From Crambe crambe (Eukaryota; Porifera; Demospongiae; Poecilosclerida; Crambeidae): a DNA stretch of 64,000 nt. The stretch is from contig OZ004581.1 of NCBI GenBank assembly GCA_963924555.1, forward strand, positions 3,472,001-3,536,000. The letters are read 5' to 3'. Shown in pieces: positions 55,306 through 64,000 of this stretch. The notes below the pieces were generated by a model. That model saw only the letters and a program-made list of their open reading frames with translations, did not search any database and was not told where the DNA came from. Positions within the stretch are counted from its first letter, which is position 1. Every line of letters begins with the position of its first letter. Position numbers and translations under genes: made by a program.

Positions 55306-55777
55306 TTATAGGGAAAATGAGATAACTGTGTGTGCATGTTCTTTATGATAACTCTGACTCATGTAGCTAGTAAGTATTAAAGCGAACCACTAATACATAA
55401 CATGTGGATAGTCCTGCTCCCCTTAGTATGCTATACTTTGCACGCACGCTTAGTTGCACGCATGAAGAGAAGAGGAGAAGAAGAGTCTGGTGTTGAGGCC
55501 TCTGGAATGTTAGCGGTCAGAAATACGTGTGATAAAAGGGCTGACAATCACAAGGATGGGGTGTGTGTCTTCCACGTGGCTCTTGAGTAGTGCGATGATT
55601 AACAGAATTCGATTGCTATTACAGAGAAGAAAGACTCGCAGATCTTGAGTGATTGCTCAGCCTGCTTCCAAATTCGCGACAAAGAATGTGATGTGATAAT
55701 TTGTAATGACATCAACAGTCATATGGCAAGGGATCTGATTGGTTCTGCCTACTCTTACAGGGATGTCTATTTACACC

Positions 55778-56380
55778 TAGTCTCGCGTAGCCAGACCCTT
55801 TTTCTTGGGGGTGGGGGAAAGAAAGGGTCTGGTCAAACTTGCATGAACATTTCGTTTCACCAGGTCCTGGATTTTTGACTGACCGGAAGGGGTGTGGTTA
55901 CATGAATTTAAGTCTCGCGAAAGAAAAGTATGTATGGTCACAGCTAGCTCAGTGCTCCTTTTTCATTTTGACGGCTGGTTGCTAGCACTATAACAGTAGG
56001 ATGGCTGCAAGCAATTCTTCTGTAGGTACCCGTATTGAAACAACAAGCTAAGTCTGTGCAGTTAGTTAGCTAATAATGATCATCTTGTCAAATTCACCAG
56101 GCAAAAGTGAAGACTTTCCATAGCCAGTAGGTAAAGACGCGAATGTATCATGACCCTACACAAAAACGAATATGGCCTCGGCTTGCTTGGGCTTCAACTC
56201 CAATCCACAGGCTCTGGATTTACTAGTATCTCTATTTGATGTGCATTAATAGTACTAATGCGTGCATAAAATATTACTTGATATTATTGCCCACATTTAA
56301 AAATAATTGCTGACTGTGCAAAACAAAACGTTCATGCAAGCTTGACCAGACCCTTTCTTTCCCCCACCCCCAAGAGCAAA
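55778..56380. mobile_element. Inverted pair of TAGTCTCGCGTAGCCAGACCC-type ends
   Basis: The left end at 55778 reads TAGTCTCGCGTAGCCAGACC, then CTTGGGGGTGGGGGAAAG and AGGGTCTGGTCAAACTTGCA. The right end at about 56325-56380 is the inverse (TGCAAGCTTGACCAGACCCT, CTTTCCCCCACCCCCAAG). The ~500 bp between them has no ORF of note. This could be one non-autonomous element or two half-elements facing each other. Confidence 0.5.
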
Positions 56381-57867
56381 TTCTACCAACATAGCTATCT
56401 AGCATTGCATAGGCGTTAGCCTCCATAGGCGTAGGAAGGTGGTGCTTGAGCACCCCCAGTATTTAAGCACCCCAATATTTGAACCTTTATTTAATCACAT
56501 CATAGATATAAGAGGTTTTACGGGATTGGAAATGCCCAATGAACTGCACAACCGTGGCACGTTGACAGATACGCACGCGCATGCAGCATTAATTATATTA
56601 ATTGTGAAAAGAGATCAATATTCACTCCTTTCAAGGCATGTTCTCCCCCTACAGCTCACAGAATAGTACAAGTAAGCTAAGGGGAAGGTATTGAAGAAGT
56701 GAAGAGTCAGAGAGTTGAAGTTGGAGAGTCTGAGGAAGGAAGTTATTAATTATTCATAACTTTTTTCCTTGTAATTATAACTACTAGCGAGTACCCGCAG
56801 AAACTCTGTGCATGCCTGCGTCCGCAAAAACTCTACACACGGAATGTGTGTGTGTCCACTCACTGGCAGTGAGTGGCTACCAGTGACATATATGAAGGGT
56901 ACAGTTATGCATCAGCATGTCAAGTAAAGGTCTATTTGAGACTATTGCAAGGGCATTATCATGTCAGATTCTGTTGGGCTGGCCTCTTTTACGAGACACA
57001 GCACCAACAAGGACAGTTACAAGATCCACAAGACTAATTAACATACCTATTCATACATTAGCTAATCTATTATCATCTCTAGCCACACCCATTGATTGAA
57101 GTATTTAATCTCATGTGTCATTGCATTCAGTCAGTTGTGCAGTAAAATCTGATTTCTAATTTCTAATCTTGCTGCGCGACTCAGTGGCTCCAAGAAGACC
57201 TAGACCCTCGCTCCCTGTGAGGCTGATCTTCTTGCCCAACAGATTCCACTAATTGTAATGTGCAAACTTTAAGCGAGATTTAATTGTGCAAATATTTGGA
57301 TTTTAACTTGTACGCTTGAGTTTATTCTCCCTTTTCACATGCATTAATCTGTAGTGAGTCTGATTATCCATCTAACACCATGCCACCAGTCCACATAGGT
57401 ACCTGGAATCAAATCAAACTCTCAGCTGTGGGACTTCAGGTTCCCATACCACTTACTGGAGAAGTATAGTCAGTTTGAGACAATAATTGTGTACAGCTGA
57501 CCATCTGCCTTTGCTGTCCTATATAGGATGTAGGTTCTGACTTTATTAAGTACCACAACCTGCAATAGAGGGTTGCAAGTGTTTGCATAAGGATTGATTT
57601 TCTCACGTGCAACATAGCTAGCTAGTTACTCAATCCATTTCTCAACTGGAGTAAATCCTTTTAGTGATCAATTCCAAGTTGTCCCAAATTTCATTTTAAC
57701 CAGTAAACAGTTCTTTGAGTGCAGAAGGATAATCAGTAAGAGGTAGCTAGTCCATTGTGACAGCAGTTGAGAGCTTCACTTGCAAACCTCAAACTTGACA
57801 ATGGGCCCAAGGTGTTGTTTCATTAGCACCTAGCCTATGTCTTTGTTCTTCCCTGTTAGTTTACTCC

Positions 57868-58080
57868 TAATACTCTCTCTCTCTCCCTTCTCTCCTTCAC
57901 TCTGTACCTCTCTCTTTCTCTTGCTCTTTCATCTTCTGTCAAGTGTGTTCTTCGACTTCTCTCCCTCTCTCTCCCTTGCTCTTTCATCTTCAGTGAAATG
58001 TGCTCTCTGACTTCTTTGCCTCTCTCTCTCCCTTGATCTTCTAGTTTCTGAACTTCGACTCTGCCTCTCTCTCCCTGAAT
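57868..58080 (+). repeat. Polypyrimidine (CT-rich) minisatellite
   Basis: Two to three imperfect ~62-bp copies containing CTCTCTCTCCCTTGCTCTTT and CATCTTCWGTSAARTGTG. Almost pure pyrimidine on the plus strand over long runs. Confidence 0.7.
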
Positions 58081-58429
58081 TTTGCGCCATTGTATTTAAA
58101 TCTGAGCATGCGCAGTCATGTCTAAGTATGCGCACATTCGTCGCAAGCTGACTTCCCATCTCTCATCTTGCTACTCTGTGGGAGTTGAATTTATCCCGCT
58201 TGTGGCTGAAACTCTAGGTGGCCTCGTGGAGGATGCTATCACCTGATGCCACCTCGTCCACCAAGCACCTTTTCGGGCATGTCGCCATTGCTCTTCGGCA
58301 TGGGAATGCAAGTTTATGGCTGCGACCCTGCCCCCTGAACTGGATGGTCTTTGTCTTACTGCTGTTGTGTTTTTGTTGTTTTATTTTATCTTTCTTTTGA
58401 TTTTTGTTCACTTGTTTTTTGCTTGTCCC

Positions 58430-58620
58430 TTGTTTGTCCCTCTTTTGGTTTTATCTTTTCACAATCATCAGAATTCAATCAAAAACAAAAAATAAAAAAA
58501 AACCCAGCATATCTGATCTGTTTTTGTTTTTTGTTTGTCCCTTATTTGTTTCTCTTTTGGTGTTATCTTATCAGAATTCAGTCAAAAACAAAAAACTAAA
58601 CCAAAAAAACAACAACAAAA
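58430..58620 (+). repeat. Two imperfect ~120-bp direct repeats
   Basis: TTGTTTGTCCCTCTTTTGGT, then TTATCTTxxCA, then AGAATTCARTCAAAAACAAA occur twice (about 58430-58490 and 58538-58595). The segment just upstream, 58220-58350, is GC-balanced and contains a 60-codon ORF without a known domain. Confidence 0.6.
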
Positions 58621-58685
58621 AACAATAGCATATCTGATTTGCAATACCCTTTGAAATCTTTTTAAAAATCAAATATTGATAGCAT

Positions 58686-58768
58686 TGCCGTTGTAGTCGT
58701 GTGGTAGTGGGTTGGCCAGTGAGGTCCGAGGACTCGGGTTCGAGCCCCAAATCAATTAGGTTTTTTTC
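58686..58768 (+). other. tRNA-derived SINE-like pol III promoter segment
   Basis: An A-box-like TAGTCGTGTGG at 58693-58703 and a good B box GGTTCGAGCCC at 58737-58747 are spaced as in tRNA genes and tRNA-derived SINEs. A TTTTTTT run at about 58760 would stop polymerase III. The flanks do not pair as an acceptor stem and the T stem has a mismatch, so it is not a tRNA gene. It is probably a SINE head or tRNA pseudogene. Confidence 0.45.
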
Positions 58769-59165
58769 TTTTTCTTTCTCAATTATTAACTGTGATGCAT
58801 ACCTTGACATAATGTGACGTAGTGCGTATGTACGCACTGACAAGCACATTATTATATAGATTTAACAATAGCCTTAGTTTCTTTATTCTAGAGCTATGCA
58901 AAATAATTCCCATTGTGACATATCCTATCACCTATTAGCTTTGACATTTCTGTTGTTTCTCCTTGCCCATCATGCAAGGATAAATTGACAGGTACAGGAA
59001 CTCTCTTGTTGGACTGAGTATGGAATGTGTACTTGTACCATAATGAGGTGATTGAACAGAGTAACCATGTTTGATAATGGGCATTGAGTTTAATGAAGAA
59101 ACTGATTACTGTGCCTTACTTGCAGTTATTTACAATTTTGATACATGTACCATATCTGTATGTTG

Positions 59166-59910
59166 TTGACAGGTTGAGACACATCACATGTCATTCCCTA
59201 TAAGTTATCAACTACTACACAATGTCTATAATATAGGAACAATCATCTTCTATATTGGGATGACCTCATAATACTCATTGTCTATCACTATGTGGTACTA
59301 CTATGATAGTAACACTAACCTTTACTCCACCATCCCTTACTATTTGTCTTCCATAATGGGATAATTGATTTTTCCTTTAAGGTTTGGACAACCTTTCCAC
59401 ATCATGTTTATAGTGAGTGATTAGACACACTTGTTGGTGGTATCAGGTGAATATAATAATGTAATCTCCAAGGACACTTGCAATTATAGAGGAATATTCT
59501 TACTTGCTGCAGACACCATGACATGCAAGGCCTCTAGGAGTTCACTTGTCCTGTCATCTGCGAGCAGGAAAGTACCTTTATCAGCGTCGTCATTTTATGT
59601 TGAAAAAATTGGAAGAGCTGTGACTTACTGATATCACATAAATAGTACCACACAGTATTCAGGCACTAGGCATGGCTAATCCATACTCTGATACCTGCCA
59701 TCTCTATTGGTTTTAAAAGAGTTGCTTCATGTGTGTGTTCGGTTGCACTAGGAGTGAATTCATTTTGTGTGTGTGTGTTTATAGGTTACACTAGGAGTGA
59801 AACACATCATATGTTATTCCCTATAAGTTATTGACTACTACACAATGTCTATTATTGGAACTGCCTTATCTATAATTATTATAATGACCTCATAGTACTC
59901 ATCATTATTT
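59166..59910 (+). repeat. Direct duplication of ~130 bp, ~640 bp apart
   Basis: TATTCCCTATAAGTTATYRA, CTACTACACAATGTCTAT and ATGACCTCATARTACTCAT occur in the same order near 59190-59285 and 59815-59905, with moderate divergence. No coding potential. The rest of 58800-60780 shows no gene. Confidence 0.6.
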
Positions 59911-60784
59911 CTTAATGCAACACTAGTATCATGGTATTACCTTTGTACTGTGTTACCTTTCCACAAAGTCATGTCATTGGAGTTCATACTGTGCAAAAGG
60001 GTCACTTGTAAAGATGTTGGAGTCTATCATTGTGTGTATGTAAAGCATTTCCTCATGTGACCAATTAGCTCAATTGCTTATGCTATAATATCTGTTCCCA
60101 CGAGGTAAGACATATCCACTATTGGGCTCGCTCATTCACTGTCAATAAGTCTATTTAGATTTACCTTGCCCCTTGAAAGCTCAGGTCCCTAGAGTGTTTT
60201 GAGATGTGGTTACTCTATTCAGTCACCTCATTAGAGTGCACATTCCAGGAGAGAGATCCTGTACCAAATATACAGTCATCCCCACATTCCTAATATCAAA
60301 AACTCATGCCATTACTTAGTGAAGAGTGTCACAGTGGTGAGGGAGGTGAGAAGGGAGAAGTTATACGGTCACAGTGATGTGAAGTTCTAACAACCCCTCC
60401 TCCAAGTCCCTCTGTACCTGCTAATTCATTTACACTTTGTACTCTAACCCTTTCCTCTTATACTTGGCTAATTTATTACATGGCATTCATTTATGATGAT
60501 TCCACTACCATCTTGTGGTTCCATCTCCACTGGTTAGTGTCGCACAGATTTAATTCGTGATGACATTATTTGCCATGGTAACCTTAAGTGGGTCAGTTGT
60601 AGTGGGTGTGAGTGGTGTTTTCATGGCAAGTGTATCTGATCTGTGTGCATGGTAGGTGAGTCAGTAATGGTATCACATTTTTTGCACCCCTAAATCTATG
60701 TCTTATGAAGTTTTCTAGATAGTGAAGCCATGTCCATATTATAGATATTATAATGATGACCAGATGGGGTCAATAGAGAACAGT

Positions 60785-60786
60785 GC

Positions 60787-60833
<47 letters not shown>

Positions 60834-60834
60834 A
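60785..60834 (+). repeat. (CAA)n microsatellite
   Basis: About 16 uninterrupted CAA units. Confidence 0.95.
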
Positions 60835-60904
60835 CTTTTAGCAGCAGATTTTCAAAGTTTTATTTCCAGCATGCATAGCTATCTGTGGCTGCAGGAAGTA
60901 TACC

Positions 60905-61026
60905 TATTTGCAGGTCAGTTGTCACAAAAAGGGTCGTCAATTTGCATGCATGCGTGTTGATTCAATTAATTGAGATGAACTCACATGTGTGCAAATTGAC
61001 GACCCTTTATGTGACAATCTGCAAAT
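60905..61026. mobile_element. Foldback element, ~38-bp arms
   Basis: ATTTGCAG...GTCACAAAAAGGGTCGTCAA pairs with TTGACGACCCTTTATGTGAC...CTGCAAAT around a loop of about 50 bp. No ORF. A similar small foldback around ACATAGCCTCCTTT lies at about 62557-62605, with a relative at 61092-61155. Confidence 0.65.
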
Positions 61027-61564
61027 CGGTGTAGACTGTCGATACAGGTGTATGTTTGATAATGGGTTTAATATTATCAAAAACCAAAAATTACATAGCC
61101 TCCTTTTGAGTAGCCCACAGTCCTTTGTTAAGTCCTTTGATAGGAGGTTATGGTATTGCTGTTCTGGGTGACCGGCCAGAATTTCCTAATGGAATGCCTT
61201 ATGCATTAGAGTGGAGATCCTATACACCAGTAAAGGATCTAGAAGAGTTGTATTTGCAATCCCTTTAAACACTAAAAAACTAGAGCTCATAGAATTCAAT
61301 GCCCCACTGTAATAAGCCTGTGGTACTAGCCCAGCTCCAAATTTGATAAGGATTGATTATTAAATTTTAATGCACATGAGATCCTTATCTGGCAGGATCG
61401 AATTAACTGATAGCCAGAGCCAGCAAAAAAAACATACATTCAAGCCACCAAGAGAGCATTCTTTATGCTATCGGAATTATGGCTGCAAGAAAATATCATA
61501 GCTAAGTATGAAATCTGCTAGCAATAAATGTCGAAAAAGCGGGTATTTTACAAGTTTTCTGCCA

Positions 61565-61744
61565 CAGACATAATTATATAGTGACTCCAACTGATTGCTT
61601 GACCCCTTGCTGAGCATGCGCAGCAGGGCAATATGAGCATGTCATAGCTAAGTATGAAGTGTCGAAAAAGACAACACAGACATAATTATATAGTGAACCC
61701 AACTGATTGCTTGACCCCTTGCTGAGCATGCGCAGCAGGGCAAT
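61565..61744 (+). repeat. Tandem duplication with GCATGCGC core
   Basis: Two 68-bp copies (61565-61632 and 61677-61744) are nearly identical. Both contain CTTGACCCCTTGCTGAGCAT followed by GCGCAGCAGGGCAAT. The linker CATAGCTAAGTATGAA is also duplicated at 61497. Confidence 0.8.
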
Positions 61745-62646
61745 AATATTAATATGCTTGAACATTATTATGGCATGCTGCTGAGCATGAACAGTGTGCA
61801 ATAGGCTAGATTGCCACAGATTATTCTCTGCAGGTGTAGGCTGGTAGTGACGAATGAAAATATTTTGAATGACTATTAAACTAAATTATTGATTGACCCT
61901 GGGGCCAGAGCCAGATTTTTTAAAAAGTTTTAAAAAAGAGGTGATCAGGCCAAATGCAAGGTAGAGTAAACCAGTTCTGGTAGCTGAAGTATACTCATGC
62001 TAGCCAGGTGACCTCAGTCCCGGAATTACTCCCAACATGTTAATTAACATGTAGCTGTGTGTAAAATAATACTGACTAGCCAACCTTTGATCTTCTACTA
62101 TGAAGTTTTAGGTTCTTTTGAAGTAGTTAAATATTATGTGCTGCCCAGTAACTAGAATATTCCATACCAGCACATTTCTAGAAATTTATGGGATTGCATG
62201 TATAGCTATATACATTTAGTTTTTGTTCCAGTTATACAAAATTCTCGATTGGCTGTAAGCAAAGCTAATGGGCCCATTACACTCTTCCATTGACCACTGC
62301 TTTCAGTGTTTCACCACCCTAGTACTAACCATAACTGCACTGTGCATGTAGTAGTAATTAATACATTCATATTGTTCATATCATTCACTGTAATACCTAT
62401 AATTTTTCAATTCTAAACATTTCAGACACCAGGATAATCAGCTTCCTGTTGGTGGTTATTGGGAATGATCAAGAGGCAATGTGAACATGCCAATTCAAGT
62501 AACCAAGTATACAGATTGCTTGCAATAGGAAATCAAAAAACAGCATAACCAAAATTTACATAGCCTCCTTTCAAGTACATAGTCATTTGAAAGGAGGCTA
62601 TATAAATATTGGTTTTGCTGGATCTCAGAACTTTTATACTGGGTTT

Positions 62647-62776
62647 AGGCAGTGATGTAGGGATTATTATTGAAGGCAGCATAATTTTGATGTTTGTTCA
62701 CAGAAACTGCTATAGGTAAAAGTACAGACTAACCCTACATGGCCTTTTTATTTAGCATAAATTTTTTTCCTTTCAT
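62647..62776 (-). mobile_element. Single-arm relative of the 20.6-kb foldback MITE
   Basis: It matches the right arm of 20552-20835 from AGGCAGTGATGTAGGGATTA to CCTTTTTATTTAGCATAAAT and the TTTTCCTTTCAT end, with about 10% differences. No left arm is present. The remaining sequence to 64000 contains an inverted pair TTTGTGGTGGACCTTTGA (about 63809) and TCAAAGGTCCACCACAAA (about 63928) and no gene. Confidence 0.65.
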
Positions 62777-64000
62777 ATATATAAAGTCACTCATGGGGAG
62801 AGGGGGAGGAATAATGACATCATTGTTTGCAATAATCCCTGCTTGTTGGAAGGGAGGTGAGTGTCTGTATTGAGATGTTCATTAGTACACACCATAAGAG
62901 AGTTCCTGTACCCAATATACAACTCATTAAAGGTTAAAAGTTGTCCATTGGCAGTAAATATTGTTACCCTGTGTGCACATGTGCAGTAAGGGGTTAAGCA
63001 ATCAGTTAGATGTCCATATAGCCCCCCAAAAATTTCAGAACCAGCAAACCTTATCTCAATACTTTATAGCCTCAAAAGTCAAGACCCTTTTGCTGAATCC
63101 AGTCAAAACCAGCTCAATATGTGTATAATTTGCTCTTTGTACCTGCTGCGAAAAATATATGGCATGCATACAATAGATCATGTGGGGTATGAAATCTCCA
63201 ATAGCTCTAGTTATTGAAGGCAACAGATAGTGGTTATAGTCATTGTAGCATACTTGCCCATCAAGACATTTCTCTGGATCTGGGATATTTTTTCCCTGGA
63301 TTTGAATTTAATTTAATGTTATGATGTTATGTTAATGTATCTTGGATACACGCAAACATAGGCTTCAAGGAAGAATCTGATAATGTAGCCATTATCTAAC
63401 CTATAAAGAGCACTAATAATGATATTTCCCTGGATTTTTCTGTTGTTTCCCGGATATCTGGATTTGAGACCCAATCCCTAGATAATCCAGGGAAATCTGG
63501 ATGGTTGGTATGTATGTTGTAGGGATTTAGACTTCACTGCATCACTGTTCTTTATTGTGGGCAATGTTGATAATGCTGTAACCAATGCATAGGGACTATT
63601 ATAGACTTATTATTCCTCTGTATTGATGTTATACTCTCTAAGTAGGGATGGCGGGCCATTTTTTTAATTTTTAGGTGACCGGACATTTTGGTTCATAGCT
63701 CCTTCATACTACCACCCATGACCTTGAAAATAGGCTCAAAAGAAAGCTTATTTCATAAGCTTTCCAATGGCCTACTACTAAAGACCTCCAATAAGAATAT
63801 TCACATATTTGTGGTGGACCTTTGATATTCATTTTATAGCTTCTATGGGCCTGGCTACAGTACATGAATGTTTTAGGGGGTTCAGTTCAAAAGAAATTTT
63901 CATTACATGTTGAGACAAAAAAATCTTTTCAAAGGTCCACCACAAATATGTTGTGAGCTATTGTTGTCTGACTTAATCAGCAGTAACCTTATATGCCTAT

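Noticed and set aside
57929..58159. Arg/Glu/Ser-rich minus-strand ORF
   Set aside because: It is a translation of the CT-rich minisatellite; the RS-like composition is an artefact of the simple repeat.
58686..58756. tRNA gene
   Set aside because: The B box is good, but the acceptor-stem halves do not pair and the T stem has a mismatch.

Overview
The window looks like nuclear DNA of a metazoan, most likely a demosponge. It is AT-rich, its genes carry many short GT-AG introns next to intronless receptor and transporter genes, it has a decayed 5S rRNA cluster, and it is crowded with short foldback (MITE-like) elements. One intronless gene joins a Pmp-repeat beta-helix ectodomain to a polytopic C-terminal module that I associate with sponge and cnidarian predicted proteins. 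The sponge assignment is inference from gene content and repeat style.

Layout: 1-1.7 kb holds no firm gene. 1.77-2.98 kb is a minus-strand 5S rRNA cluster with one intact copy. 4.5-8.2 kb (+) is the 1244-aa Pmp-repeat/multi-TM protein. 9.4-10.9 kb (-) is an intronless class A GPCR convergent with it. 13.2-16.7 kb (-) is a five-exon TMEM248/TMEM219-like gene. It shares a 208-bp divergent promoter with the first of three tandem 7TM receptor paralogues, all on the + strand: A (16952-28387), B (28733-36726) and C (37942-39703). A and B each splice into 12 exons with the same order and phases (413 and 415 aa). C is a decayed copy lacking exons 5-9. Intron 9 of A contains a satellite of roughly 86 copies of a 56-bp unit that appears to derive from the end of a TA-flanked MITE, an intact copy of which lies at 15132-15311.

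Beyond 40 kb the window is mostly repeat-rich intergenic DNA with three items of note: an orphan retropepsin-like ORF (47345-48040, -), isolated candidate membrane-protein exons (45052-45260 and 49691-49813, -), and an intronless POT/SLC15-like transporter (50203-52173, +). From about 53 kb to the end I see foldbacks, minisatellites, a pol III/SINE-like segment and no convincing gene.

If expressed, most of the proteins (Pmp/multi-TM, class A GPCR, class E-like receptors A and B, TMEM248-like, SLC15-like) are cell-surface or endomembrane proteins. I see no sequence evidence that they act in one pathway. The tandem receptor duplication and the MITE-to-satellite expansion inside a receptor intron are the strongest structural stories.
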